This document shows, piece after piece, positions 1-8,996 of a stretch of 64,000 nt of DNA. The notes under the pieces were generated by a model. The model was not told the origin of the DNA. It worked only from the letters and a program-made list of their open reading frames with translations, and did not search any database. Both the position numbers and the translations under genes were made by a program. Each line of letters opens with the position of its first letter. Position 1 is the first letter of the stretch. The DNA lies in NCBI RefSeq assembly GCF_000332275.1, contig NZ_CM001776.1:558001-622000 (forward strand). Direction: 5' to 3'. The stretch is from Synechococcus sp. PCC 7336. Lineage in GTDB: Bacteria; Cyanobacteriota; Cyanobacteriia; Thermostichales; PCC-7336.

Positions 1-72
1 GGGGATGCCGGGGATGCGCTCGAATTCGCGATCGGGAATTCCGGGGGTGCGATAGGGCCAAGAGATCGGCAT
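1..72 (-). CDS. Precorrin-6B C15-methyltransferase (CbiT-like), N-terminal 24 codons only
   Basis: An ATG at 72 (minus strand) opens a frame that runs off the window edge. The visible peptide begins MPISWPYRTPGIPD and continues to an RIPGIP segment. This resembles the N-terminus I know from cyanobacterial CbiT/CobL decarboxylating precorrin methyltransferases (WPY-TPGIPD-FE-LPGIP). The S-adenosylmethionine-binding part lies outside the window, so the call rests on a short match. It would act in cobalamin ring synthesis. radC begins its 3' end about 50 bases away on the same strand, so this gene could follow psbP-radC in one transcript. Confidence 0.5.
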   Translation of the reverse strand, partial: MPISWPYRTPGIPDREFERIPGIP

Positions 73-124
73 AGCAATGGGGTTAGCGCAGAACTGTATA
101 CCGAATTCTGACTTGAATTCGGTT

Positions 125-880
125 CTAAAGCTCCCACAGGTCGGTAATTTCCCTCAAGCTGACAAACTTGCCCCCTCCCAAAATCAGGTGATCGTGCAGG
201 GGAATGTCTAGGAACTGACTAGCTTGCAATAGCTGCTGCGTGAGTTGCCGATCTTCAGGGCTGGGCTCGAGCATACCCGAAGGATGGTTGTGGGCCACTA
301 AAATGCTGCTGGCTCCCTGGCGGATCGCGGCTTTGAAGGTTTCGCGCGGGTGGGATAGAGTTTCAGTCGCAGTCCCTTTCGTCGCAATGTATTGGCCGAG
401 TGGGCGGTTTTTGACATCCAGTAACAGAACGCCAAAATGTTCTTGCTCCGCCCACATCAGCTCGGCACTAAAGATTGAAGCAGCGATCGCCGGAGAATCG
501 ATCGTGGTGCGATCGCTCGGTCGCGATAAAAACACCCGCCGCCCCAACTCAATTGCCGCCAGAATCGTCGCAGCTTTGGCAGGGCCGATGCCATCCACCT
601 GAGTCAGCTCCCCCGCTTCCACCTCCCGCAGGCGGCTGAGGGGATCGGCATCGTGATGGCTGAGGTGGGCCAGCAGCAGTTGTCCCAAACCGACTGCTGA
701 CAACTTGCCTGCCCCCTGACCGGTATTGAGCAATAGGGCCAGCAATTCGGCACTGGAAAGATGGCGGGGGCCGTGGGCCAGCAAGCGCTCGCGCGGGCGA
801 TCGCCTGCGGGAATGTCGGCCATTCTGAGGGAATAGAGGGAGGGAGAGGTATCGGAGGGTGTGAGGGGGGATTGGGTCAC
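125..880 (-). CDS. radC: RadC-family JAB/MPN domain protein
   Basis: This 251-residue protein has the two RadC parts in order. A helix-hairpin-helix segment lies around residues 92-115 ([10 protein letters not shown]). A JAB metalloprotease-like domain from about 145 carries the metal motif HNHPSG at 197-202 and the following Asp210. Despite the gene name, a direct role in DNA repair is not established for the family. The start used is a GTG three bases after the psbP stop, which suggests translational coupling. An ATG 19 codons in is the alternative start. Length and motifs are normal, so the family call is secure. Confidence 0.93.
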   Translation of the reverse strand: MTQSPLTPSDTSPSLYSLRMADIPAGDRPRERLLAHGPRHLSSAELLALLLNTGQGAGKLSAVGLGQLLLAHLSHHDADPLSRLREVEAGELTQVDGIGPAKAATILAAIELGRRVFLSRPSDRTTIDSPAIAASIFSAELMWAEQEHFGVLLLDVKNRPLGQYIATKGTATETLSHPRETFKAAIRQGASSILVAHNHPSGMLEPSPEDRQLTQQLLQASQFLDIPLHDHLILGGGKFVSLREITDLWEL

Positions 881-883
881 GCG

Positions 884-1429
884 CTAGTTTACGACCAGAG
901 ACTTACCTACCTCGTAGAATGCCCTGTTCAGGGTTTGCCAGCGACTTTCGGACGTGGAGGCGGTTAAGGTGTAGAGCTTGTTGTGGGCGATCGCAACTGT
1001 CACGACATCGTGGCGGGGCTGGCCGTTGGCATTCACCGCATATTCGAGAATGTAATAGACCCTGCCATCCCGTTCGAGGCTGCCGCCGTTGAGCAGGGTG
1101 GCTTCTCGATCGGAGCCTGCGGGGGCTAGGAGATTGGTGGCAACCCGTCGACCCACTGCTTCAATCGAGCCCAAATCTTCGATGCGCTCGGCTTTGTCAT
1201 AATCGGCAACGGTCAAGCTCACCAGCTCGTCATCGTAGACCAAATCCCGAAATAGCAACGTCCTGCCCGCATCGTTACGAAGTCCCTGCACCTGCATCAT
1301 GCCGTTGGGATATCCAAACGAAAATAAACCCGAGCGATCTGAAAACGTTTGCAAGGCCACGGCATTCGAACAACCCGTCAGCAGGATAACCACAGTTGCT
1401 AAAAATCCGGCGATCGCCCGTCGAAACAT
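884..1429 (-). CDS. psbP: Photosystem II lumenal lipoprotein PsbP (CyanoP)
   Basis: The 181-residue product starts with a hydrophobic signal ending in a lipobox (LLTGC, Cys20), so it is probably a lipoprotein anchored in the lumenal face of the thylakoid. The mature part shows the PsbP fold signature: F-YP near the N-terminus, a central LTVADYDKA segment, and a C-terminal LYTLTASTSE-RW stretch. CyanoP is a peripheral photosystem II subunit implicated in assembly rather than being essential for oxygen evolution. It is first in a probable two-gene unit with radC, three bases downstream. The ATG at 1429 directly precedes the signal peptide. Confidence 0.9.
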   Translation of the reverse strand: MFRRAIAGFLATVVILLTGCSNAVALQTFSDRSGLFSFGYPNGMMQVQGLRNDAGRTLLFRDLVYDDELVSLTVADYDKAERIEDLGSIEAVGRRVATNLLAPAGSDREATLLNGGSLERDGRVYYILEYAVNANGQPRHDVVTVAIAHNKLYTLTASTSESRWQTLNRAFYEVGKSLVVN

Positions 1430-1623
1430 ATTTCCACCCAGCCCCGAGGGCTTGAAATGAACGTTGAAGTTAACTGTTTGAACTTAACTTATTGTTGCAT
1501 TCTGCGGTTCTATCTGACAGACACGGAGCCAGACAGGAAAAATTGGGCGGGCTTGCCGACTCAATTCCGAACCATTGCAGTGGGGCGCGCGGAGAAGGAG
1601 TGCCGATTGAGAGGGGCTTCGGA

Positions 1624-3885
1624 CTAGCGAGAGCTGCGGATGTGGCGATCGCACTTGAGATCGATCACGTCGGAAAGTTGGCGCAAGCGAGCGATCGTGT
1701 GCTTGAGTTGGTCTTTGTGGGCCACATCGATCGAGAGGCGAATGATAGCCGGTTTGCCAGGGGTGGTTTTGACTTTGGCATTGCTGACGTTGATCTGACT
1801 GTCGGACAGGCGGGCCAGGATATCTTTGAGCACGCCCACCCGATCGATCGCTTCCACTTGCAGCTCTACGGGATAAGTGGGGGCGCGGTTGGGAAAATTG
1901 GATTCGTTCCAACTGACGGGCAAGAGGCGATCGCTATTGGTTTCAGCCACTGCAATCAGGTTGGAACAGTCCTGTCGATGAATGGCAATCCCGCGCCCAG
2001 ACAAGGTTACGAGGCCGATAATGTCCTCTCCCGGTAGGGGGTTGCAGCACTTGGCAATATGGTGTGGCATCCCTTCCACCCCCCGAATTGGCTCGGTGCT
2101 GTCTTTTGCAAAGGCTTTCGCCATGGGGGAGGCGTGACGAAAACTAGGGAGTTCTGATTTGGTCTCGGCAGGGGTTTTCGTCGATTCCCGCAGCTTGTTA
2201 ACGACGGAGGTAACTCCTGTTTCGCCAAAGCCCAAGCCTGCTAACAGGTCGTCTGGGCTGGAGTAGTTAAGGCGGACCGCAATCTTTTGCATGCGCTCCG
2301 ATTTGAGCAGTGCATCCAAGCCCGATTTACCCAGCTCCCGCTCCAATAGATGGCGACCGCGAGTGATGTTTTCATCGCGACGCGATCGCTTGTACCACTG
2401 GCGGATGCGGTTGCGGGCGCTGGCGGTGGCGACAAAATTTACCCAATCGAGGCTGGGACTGGCGTTTTTCTGGGTAATAATCGAGACGATATCGCCGTTG
2501 CGCAACTGTCTGTCCAACGGCACCATGAGCTCGTTGACCCGCGCCCCAGCACAGTGATTGCCCACTTCGGTGTGAATGCGATAGGCGAAATCGACCGGCG
2601 TCGATCCGCGAGGCAGGGCAATCAGATCGCTTTTGGGCGTAAACACATACACTTCACTCTCGAATAGATTCTCCCGGACGGAATCCATATATTCGCGGGC
2701 ATCGCTCAAATCGCTCTGCCATTCCAGCAGTTGGCGCACCCAAGCAAATTTTTCTTCATCCCCCGTGACCGTCAAGCCTCCGCCCGACTCTTTATATTTC
2801 CAATGGGCGGCAATCCCGTATTCGGCAATGCGATGCATCTCCCAAGTGCGAATTTGCACCTCTACGGGGCGGCCATTGATGCCAATTACAGCGGTGTGGA
2901 GGGATTGGTATTGATTGGGCTTGGGCAAGCCAATGTAGTCTTTAAACCGACCGGGGATGGGGCGGAAAGAGCGGTGGACGGTGGCGAGGGCCTGATAGCA
3001 CTCGGTGTTGGTATTGACGATGATGCGAACCCCCGCCAAGTCGTAAATTTCGCCGAAGGTCTTTTGCTGGCGCTGCATCTTGCGGTAGATGCTGTAGAGG
3101 TGCTTGGGACGACCGTCGATCTCGAATTGCTCCAAGCCATCTTGCTTGAGGCGCTGCTGCAGGCGATCGATAAAGACTTTAATGCTGGCTTCCCGCTCGG
3201 TGCGCTTGACCGTTACATGCTGCTTCATGCCCTGATAAGCATCGGGTTCTAAATATTTAAAGGAGAGATCTTCTAACTCCCACTTAAATCGCCAAATCCC
3301 CAACCGATTGGCTAAGGGGGCGAAAATATCCTTGGTTTCTGCTGCGATCCGCTGTTGCTTTTCGGAGGGCAGGTGTTCCAACGTGCGCATGTTGTGTAGG
3401 CGATCGGCCAATTTCACCACAATGACGCGAATATCTTGAGCCATTGCCAAGAACATGCGGCGAAAGTTCTCAGCTTGCTGTTCGGTGCGGCTGGAGAAAT
3501 TAAATTTGGATAGCTTTGTGACGCCATCTACGAGGTCGCGCACTTCTAAGCCGAAATGCTGCTCGATCTCGTCTAGGGAAACTTCTGTATCTTCGACGAC
3601 ATCGTGGAGGAACCCAGAAGCCACCATGGCCGCATCTCCCCCCAGATTCCACAGCAAGCCAGCCACTTGAATGGGATGGATAATGTAGGGCTCGCCCGAT
3701 TTTCGCGTTTGGCCTTCGTGCAGATCGCGGGCGAAGCTGAAGGCACGGCAAATCAGTTGGATATCTTCGGGGCTATAGGTGCGAGAACTACTGACAATCG
3801 GACGGCCAGGTTCGATATTCCAGCACGTTTTGAGCCAGTCGGGCAATTGAATGCCTAGGGTTTCGGGCGTTGCGGTCAGGCTCAT
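1624..3885 (-). CDS. relA/spoT: Bifunctional (p)ppGpp synthetase/hydrolase (RelA/SpoT homologue)
   Basis: The 753-residue protein has the complete long-RSH layout. An N-terminal HD hydrolase domain carries FLHDVVEDTEV and LADRLHNMRTL. A synthetase domain carries GRFKDYIGLPKPN-YQSLHT and VEVQIRTWEMH. A TGS domain (VFTPKSDLIALPRGSTPVDF) and a Cys-rich segment (KCCNPLPGEDI) follow, with a C-terminal ACT domain. Both HD and ED residues of the hydrolase site and the synthetase EVQIRT motif are kept, so both activities are expected. This would make it the main stringent-response enzyme. It stands alone, about 195 bases upstream of psbP on the same strand. Confidence 0.95.
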   Translation of the reverse strand: MSLTATPETLGIQLPDWLKTCWNIEPGRPIVSSSRTYSPEDIQLICRAFSFARDLHEGQTRKSGEPYIIHPIQVAGLLWNLGGDAAMVASGFLHDVVEDTEVSLDEIEQHFGLEVRDLVDGVTKLSKFNFSSRTEQQAENFRRMFLAMAQDIRVIVVKLADRLHNMRTLEHLPSEKQQRIAAETKDIFAPLANRLGIWRFKWELEDLSFKYLEPDAYQGMKQHVTVKRTEREASIKVFIDRLQQRLKQDGLEQFEIDGRPKHLYSIYRKMQRQQKTFGEIYDLAGVRIIVNTNTECYQALATVHRSFRPIPGRFKDYIGLPKPNQYQSLHTAVIGINGRPVEVQIRTWEMHRIAEYGIAAHWKYKESGGGLTVTGDEEKFAWVRQLLEWQSDLSDAREYMDSVRENLFESEVYVFTPKSDLIALPRGSTPVDFAYRIHTEVGNHCAGARVNELMVPLDRQLRNGDIVSIITQKNASPSLDWVNFVATASARNRIRQWYKRSRRDENITRGRHLLERELGKSGLDALLKSERMQKIAVRLNYSSPDDLLAGLGFGETGVTSVVNKLRESTKTPAETKSELPSFRHASPMAKAFAKDSTEPIRGVEGMPHHIAKCCNPLPGEDIIGLVTLSGRGIAIHRQDCSNLIAVAETNSDRLLPVSWNESNFPNRAPTYPVELQVEAIDRVGVLKDILARLSDSQINVSNAKVKTTPGKPAIIRLSIDVAHKDQLKHTIARLRQLSDVIDLKCDRHIRSSR

Positions 3886-4271
3886 ACCGGGAAACGTATT
3901 GGGATTTACATTTTAGTCTTTCTAGTGTAAGCGTAAGTTCGTACTTTTGGCGTAAATTTTGCTGCCTTTTTCAGAAATGCTTTCCGTGGTGCGAAGCCTG
4001 TAAGATATCGGCTTGGAGCAGGGGCTCGATCGCCGGCAAAATGAGAGCTCGGAACTGGGGCGAGCCACTGCAGGTTGAAATCGCATGGAGATTTCTCCCA
4101 AGATGTCACGGCTTATGCGATGGTAGCGGGTGTATTGGCGATCGCAACTGTCGATTTCCGAGCGCACTGCAATCCCGCACTCTGCATGATGGCAATTTGC
4201 CACACAATTGAGTCAGGCACCTGTATTTTTTAACACTCTGCTGTCTGTTGAAATCGAGGCGATCGAAGTCC
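3886..4271. other. Intergenic region between divergent relA/spoT and the DegT-type aminotransferase gene
   Basis: About 385 bases separate two divergent genes, so both promoters should lie here. I see short T-rich tracts near 3950 and 4225 and one HIP1-like octamer near 4140. I see no tRNA, recognisable riboswitch or convincing long hairpin. The overlapping short open frames have no recognisable similarity. Confidence 0.5.
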
Positions 4272-5441
4272 GTGAGCGATGTAAAGATTCCCATCCTGAA
4301 TCTGCAGGAGCAATATCGCAATCTCAAAGATGAGATTCAGGCAGCAGTGAATGGCGTACTCGACTCCGGCCAATTTATTCTCGGTCCCGAAGTGTCGCGC
4401 TTCGAGCAGGAGGTGGCAGAGTATTTGGGCACAAAGCACGCGATCGGCGTCAATTCGGGCACAGATGCCCTCATCATTGGCTTGCGGGCGTTGGGCATTG
4501 GCCCTGGCGACGAAGTCATTTCGACTCCATTTAGCTTCTTTGCTACTGCTGAATCCATCAGTAATGTAGGAGCTAAGCCCGTCTTTGCAGATATTGACGC
4601 AGCCACCTTTAACATCGATCCGGCGGGTATTGAAGCGAAGATCGGGCCGCGTACGAAGGCAATTATGCCCGTTCATCTGTACGGCAACCCGGCAGCGATG
4701 GCCGCCATCCTGCAACTGGCAGAAGCCCACAAGCTTAAAGTAATTGAAGACTGCGCTCAATCCTTTGGGGCTCGCTATGCCGGTGGCTGTCGGGGCTGTG
4801 ACGATCGCTGCGACGATAAAATCCGCAGTGCCGTGACTGGCAAGCAAACGGGCTCGATGGGGCATGTGGGAGCCTTCTCGTTTTTCCCGACTAAAAATCT
4901 GGGAGCCTATGGCGATGCCGGATTGATTTCAACCAACGACGATGGCATTGCCGAGTTGGCGCGCAAACTGCGGGTCCACGGCGGCTTGCAACGGTATCGC
5001 AATGAAATGTTGGGCTACAACTCCCGCCTCGACAGCCTGCAAGCAGCGATTCTGCGGGTCAAGCTCAACTACATTGATGCCTGGAACCAACAGCGCCGCG
5101 CGATCGCCCAGCGATACAGCCAACTCCTCGCGGATGTTGCAGGGGTGCTGGTGCCAGCGCTAGAGGAGGGCCACGTCTTTCACCAGTACACCGTCCGAAT
5201 TCTAGACGGCAAGCGGGATGCCGTACGGCAGTTCTTGTGCGAGCGCGGCATTGCCAGCATGGTGTACTATCCAATTCCGCAGGATCGACTGCCGGTCTAC
5301 GAGGGGCAATATCCGGCGAATGTTACCAGCGATCGCGTTGGCAAACAGGTCCTCAGCCTGCCCATCTATCCCGAATTGAAATTTGAGCATGTTGACTGGG
5401 TGGCGATGGCGATTGCAGAGGCCATGCGATCGCTCCCCTAA
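4272..5441 (+). CDS. DegT/DnrJ/EryC1/StrS family PLP-dependent aminotransferase
   Basis: From the GTG at 4272 the protein is 389 residues and starts MSDVKIPILNLQEQY, the usual family opening. An in-frame TTG at 4248 would only add eight unlikely residues. Diagnostic parts are NSGTDALIIGLRALGIGPGD, the VIEDCAQSFGA segment that contacts the cofactor, and the PLP lysine K208 in FFPTKNLGAYGDAG. These enzymes aminate keto-sugars for polysaccharide or natural-product synthesis. No sugar-nucleotide genes are nearby, so the substrate is unknown. A stretch at about 173-193 with three cysteines (CRGCDDRC) lies just before the PLP lysine. It is longer than the short loop I expect there. Confidence 0.9.
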   Translation: MSDVKIPILNLQEQYRNLKDEIQAAVNGVLDSGQFILGPEVSRFEQEVAEYLGTKHAIGVNSGTDALIIGLRALGIGPGDEVISTPFSFFATAESISNVGAKPVFADIDAATFNIDPAGIEAKIGPRTKAIMPVHLYGNPAAMAAILQLAEAHKLKVIEDCAQSFGARYAGGCRGCDDRCDDKIRSAVTGKQTGSMGHVGAFSFFPTKNLGAYGDAGLISTNDDGIAELARKLRVHGGLQRYRNEMLGYNSRLDSLQAAILRVKLNYIDAWNQQRRAIAQRYSQLLADVAGVLVPALEEGHVFHQYTVRILDGKRDAVRQFLCERGIASMVYYPIPQDRLPVYEGQYPANVTSDRVGKQVLSLPIYPELKFEHVDWVAMAIAEAMRSLP

Positions 5442-5487
5442 TCTGTTTGCAGTTGCTGTAGATGAATAGGCACTCAGATCGGGCTAG

Positions 5488-6483
5488 CTATGCGAACTGC
5501 ACTTGATTGAGACAAGGTTTTCCCCGCTCGATATCGGTAATGTTCGCGAGGGTAGTACTGGCAATATTTTCCAGCGCGTTGCGGGTGAAAAAGGCTTGGT
5601 GAGCGGTAATGACAACGTTGGAAAACGATTGCAACAGTTGAAAGGTATCGTCTTGAATGATGGTATCGGACCGATCCTCAAAAAAGAGTTCGTCCTCTTG
5701 TTCGTAAACGTCAATGCCTAAATAGCCAATGGTGCCGGATTTGATGGCGGCGATCGCCGCCGGGGTATCGATTAGGCCCCCTCGACTGGTATTGACGAGC
5801 ATGGCACCCCGCTTGAGCTGTTGCAGTGTGTCGGCATTGATGAGGTGGTAAGTGGAAGGCAAAAGGGGGCAGTGGAGGGAGACAATATCCGACTGGGATA
5901 GCAATTGGGGCAAATCGACATAGGTGGCTCCTAGGGCTGAAACCTCGGAATTTTCATGGGGGTCGCAGGCCAGTAAGTGACAGCCAAAGCCATTCATGAT
6001 GTGGGCAAAGCAGAGCCCAATTTTGCCAGTACCTACGATCCCGACAGTCGAGCCGTGCAGGTCGAACCCCAACAGCCCTTCCAAAGAAAAATTATCATCG
6101 CGAACGCGGTTGTAGGCTCGGCTGAGCTTGCGATTGAGCATCAAAATGAGACCCACAGCATGTTCGGCCACTGCGTAGGGCGAGTAGGCAGGCACTCGCA
6201 CGACCGTTAGCCCCAGTTCGCTGGCGGCTTCTAGATCGACATTGTTAAACCCCGCACAGCGCAGTGCTACCAGACGGGTGCCTCCAGCGGCGATCGCCTC
6301 CAGCGTATCTCGCCCGAGGTCGTCGTTAATGAAGACACATACGGCTGGAAACCCTGCAGCTAGAGCCGATGTTGTGGGGGTCAGTCGCGGTTCTAAAAAT
6401 ACCAATTCGTGACTGTGCTGCTCGTTGGCGGAATTCAGGAATGGTCGTTCGTACTTCTTACTACTGAAAATAGCAACTTTCAT
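5488..6483 (-). CDS. D-lactate dehydrogenase-like 2-hydroxyacid dehydrogenase
   Basis: The likely start is the ATG at 6483 (MKVAIFSSKKYE), giving 331 residues; the longer TTG-started frame adds 19 residues without family resemblance. The NAD-binding motif is GTGKIG. The catalytic set is visible: Arg in NTSRGGLID, Glu in DVYEQEDELFFED, and His in ITAHQAFFT. The DELFFEDRS segment is typical of LdhA-type D-lactate dehydrogenases, which reduce pyruvate to D-lactate during fermentation. The gene converges with the aminotransferase gene and is divergent from rpmF. A block of four ~30-bp tandem repeats lies between it and rpmF. Confidence 0.88.
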   Translation of the reverse strand: MKVAIFSSKKYERPFLNSANEQHSHELVFLEPRLTPTTSALAAGFPAVCVFINDDLGRDTLEAIAAGGTRLVALRCAGFNNVDLEAASELGLTVVRVPAYSPYAVAEHAVGLILMLNRKLSRAYNRVRDDNFSLEGLLGFDLHGSTVGIVGTGKIGLCFAHIMNGFGCHLLACDPHENSEVSALGATYVDLPQLLSQSDIVSLHCPLLPSTYHLINADTLQQLKRGAMLVNTSRGGLIDTPAAIAAIKSGTIGYLGIDVYEQEDELFFEDRSDTIIQDDTFQLLQSFSNVVITAHQAFFTRNALENIASTTLANITDIERGKPCLNQVQFA

Positions 6484-6560
6484 CGCGGTCCCCCTGCCAA
6501 ACGATACTGCCAAACACTTGACTGAAGGTGATTTAGTCAAGCACCGATTTCACTACCTGC

Positions 6561-6679
6561 TCAGTTTAGGCCAAGAACTCTGGAGCGAAGTCAGTTTAGG
6601 CCAAGAATTCTGGAGCGAAGTCAGTTTAGGCCAAGAATTCTGGAGGAATTCAGTTTAGGCCAAGAACTCTGGAGCAAAG
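6561..6679. repeat. Four tandem copies of a ~30-bp unit in the divergent ldh/rpmF intergenic region
   Basis: Units start at 6561, 6591, 6621 and 6650 with the core CAGTTTAGGCCAAGAA. Three are 30 bp and the third is 29 bp. Units differ by one to a few bases. The unit lengths break any continuous reading frame, so this is probably not coding. There are no spacers, so it is not a CRISPR. Confidence 0.9.
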
Positions 6680-6774
6680 TCAGAGTTGGCTCCCCCTCAA
6701 TGTTCTCGATCGGAACCGGAAGATTTCTTGTTAGACTAGCAAAGCTCTTAAAATCCCATTGAGATTGACGAACG

Positions 6775-6954
6775 ATGGCAGTCCCCAAGAAGAAAACCTC
6801 CAAACGCAAGCGTCGCAGCCGCTTTGCCACCTGGAACCGCAAAGCCGACCTCCAAGCTCAAAAGGCGCTGTCTCTGGGTAAAGCCGTGCTGTCTCAGAGA
6901 AACACTGGCTTCTACTACCCGCCTAACGAGGTAGAAGAAGAGGAAGACGACTAG
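6775..6954 (+). CDS. rpmF: 50S ribosomal protein L32
   Basis: A 59-codon frame starts at the ATG at 6775 with [20 protein letters not shown], the highly conserved N-terminus of cyanobacterial/plastid-type L32, and ends in an acidic tail (EEEEDD). It lacks the four-cysteine zinc ribbon seen in some bacterial L32 proteins, as is usual in cyanobacteria. A J-domain gene follows about 125 bases downstream on the same strand. The product is a structural component of the large ribosomal subunit. Confidence 0.95.
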   Translation: MAVPKKKTSKRKRRSRFATWNRKADLQAQKALSLGKAVLSQRNTGFYYPPNEVEEEEDD

Positions 6955-7079
6955 ATCGTCCGCTTGCCAGTCCCTCGACCGGTTGGAAAGCCGCTATCCT
7001 CGGCGATCGTTCATCCCATCACTGACTTCACCCGAGACTTTGAGGTACCCTAAAGCATCCTCGCTGTCGAACTCTAGTT

Positions 7080-7499
7080 ATGCGCGAGCCGACTTACTAC
7101 GATCGCTTGGGTGTCGCTCCCTGGGCCTCCATTCAGGAGATTCGCCATGCCTACCGAGACCTCAGCAAGCGCTACCATCCCGATATCTCCCCCTTGGCCC
7201 CCGACATTGCCAAGCAACGCTTCCAAGGCATCCACGAAGCCTACGCCATTCTGACGAATCCCACCCAACGGGCCCTCTACGATGGCCGGACCGGCTTCGG
7301 CACGGTGCCCATCGTGCAAATCCAAGATCCCCCCTCCAACGGTTACCCCGAGCGAGCAGAGGCCGGTCGAGTCAGTGCTGCATCCTACGAAATTACCCGC
7401 CGTCCCCTCTCCGACTCCGAACAATTTGCCTTATTTACTTTAGTGGTAACGATCGCCCTCTCTCTCGCCCTGGTGGCATTTTTGAGCTGGTCAGGCTGA
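7080..7499 (+). CDS. J-domain (DnaJ-like) protein with C-terminal membrane segment
   Basis: The 139-residue product has a J domain at about residues 5-65 (YYDRLGV, the essential HPD in RYHPDISPL, and ALYDGR at the end). There is no Gly/Phe-rich or zinc-finger region, so it is not a full DnaJ. A hydrophobic segment at about 115-137 (LFTLVVTIALSLALVAFL) suggests a single membrane anchor near the C-terminus. It is therefore likely to recruit an Hsp70 to a membrane site. The start is the ATG at 7080. Confidence 0.9.
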   Translation: MREPTYYDRLGVAPWASIQEIRHAYRDLSKRYHPDISPLAPDIAKQRFQGIHEAYAILTNPTQRALYDGRTGFGTVPIVQIQDPPSNGYPERAEAGRVSAASYEITRRPLSDSEQFALFTLVVTIALSLALVAFLSWSG

Positions 7500-7628
7500 G
7501 ACAGCGATCTCGAAATCCTCATAAAGCTTGACTCGATCGCCGCAATTCGTGCGTGCGAGGCGATCGCTTCGCGACTAAAATAGATACTTAGACGAGATAG
7601 ATACTCAGACAAACAAGGCATACTCTCA

Positions 7629-8903
7629 TTGAATTCGCTTGTTTCAGCCGCGATCGTTCGTCAGCTCGAGAATGGGTTGACAGCCATCTACCATCCCATT
7701 GCCGCCACAGATGCAGTCACAGTCGACATTTGGGTTCGAGCGGGCGGGCGTCAGGAACCCCCCGAACTCTTGGGCGTATCCCACTTCCTCGAACATATGA
7801 TTTTTAAGGGCACCGATCGCCTCTCCCCCGGCGAACTCGATCGCGAGGTTGAAAGCCGGGGCGGCATTACCAACGCTGCCACTAGCCAAGACTACACTCA
7901 CTTTTACATCACCGTTGCAGCCGCAGATTTAGCCGATACTCTGCCCTATCTGACTGAAGTGGTCACCCATGCTTCCATCCCTGAGGGCGAGTTTCAGCGA
8001 GAGCGACAGGTGGTCATTGAAGAAATTCGGCGATCGCAAGACAATCCCGACCATCGCGCCCACCACCTCCTCACCCACAGTGCCTACACCAATCACCCCT
8101 ACGGTCGTCCCGTCTTGGGTACTGTCGATAGCCTCATGGCCCTGACCCCCGAACAAATGCGAGCCTACCACCGCAGTTGGTACCGTCCCGATCGCATGAC
8201 GGTCGTGATGGTGGGTAATTTCGAGCTCGATTGGGCCGAGCAGCTCGTCGAGCAACAGTTTGGGGATTTGCCGGTCGGAGGGGTCGAGGTTCCCCGTCCT
8301 TCTGTATCGTCAGAGCCGCCTCTGGAGGGGGTGCGTCGGGTGGAAACGACTGAACCGCGCTTGGAGCAAGCCCGCTTGATTGTGGCTTGGCCCAGTACGA
8401 GTGTTGCAGCTTGGGACGACGCCTGCGGGCTCGATCTGTTGGCCTCGGTGCTGGGAGATGGTCGCTCCTCCCGACTGGTGCAGTTGTTGCGAGAAGAGCG
8501 GGGCTGGGTGCGGGGTATTGGCAGTTCCTCTGCAGTTCACTTAGATGCAGGGTTGTTTTACATCAGTGCCTATCTCGATGCCAGTCGCACGGAAATGGTC
8601 GAGGCTACGATTTTACAGGAAGTTCGCCGCCTGCAGCAGGAGCTGATTTCGCCAGAAGAACTGGAGCGGGCGCGCCGCATTTTAACCAATGAACTGGTCT
8701 TCTCCACCGAATCTCCCAGCCAACTGGCTCGCGTCTACGGCTTTTATCATTTCAGTGGCGGACTGGAGCTGGCCGATCGCTATTTAGAGTGCATCCGCAC
8801 CGCCACTCCCGAATCCCTGAGACAGCTCGCTCTGCGCTATCTGCCGGTCGATCGCTATTGTATTACCCTGCTCGCGCCCGAAGAGGCTGTCCCCATTTGC
8901 TAA
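7629..8903 (+). CDS. M16 family zinc metallopeptidase, catalytic type
   Basis: This 424-residue protein has the inverted zinc motif HFLEH at residues 52-56 and a downstream Glu-rich helix (RQVVIEEIRRS) that supplies the third ligand. The second half shows the LGDGRSSRLVQLLREERGW segment of the non-catalytic repeat. It resembles processing-peptidase beta-type subunits and other bacterial M16B peptidases. The next gene encodes an M16 protein without the zinc motif, the usual partner arrangement. Translation starts from a TTG at 7629; no better start is visible upstream of the conserved N-terminus. Confidence 0.92.
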   Translation: MNSLVSAAIVRQLENGLTAIYHPIAATDAVTVDIWVRAGGRQEPPELLGVSHFLEHMIFKGTDRLSPGELDREVESRGGITNAATSQDYTHFYITVAAADLADTLPYLTEVVTHASIPEGEFQRERQVVIEEIRRSQDNPDHRAHHLLTHSAYTNHPYGRPVLGTVDSLMALTPEQMRAYHRSWYRPDRMTVVMVGNFELDWAEQLVEQQFGDLPVGGVEVPRPSVSSEPPLEGVRRVETTEPRLEQARLIVAWPSTSVAAWDDACGLDLLASVLGDGRSSRLVQLLREERGWVRGIGSSSAVHLDAGLFYISAYLDASRTEMVEATILQEVRRLQQELISPEELERARRILTNELVFSTESPSQLARVYGFYHFSGGLELADRYLECIRTATPESLRQLALRYLPVDRYCITLLAPEEAVPIC

Positions 8904-8996
8904 GAACCCGTTCTGTGCGAATTTGTCAAGCGTGGGGAGACTAGCTGCAATTGCTGTAGTATCTTTACGGTTGCCAGTGCCTGTCTCGAGTCAGAA

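Noticed and set aside
1484-1912. Minus-strand frame overlapping the relA/spoT 3' end
   Set aside because: Most of it lies in another frame of a well-supported gene and its peptide is low complexity.
6425-6658. Open frame with repeated SLGQEFW peptide
   Set aside because: It is produced by the tandem 30-bp DNA repeats; the 29-bp unit breaks the frame and no start or family fits.
6561-6679. Possible CRISPR array
   Set aside because: Units are directly adjacent with no spacers and no cas genes are near.
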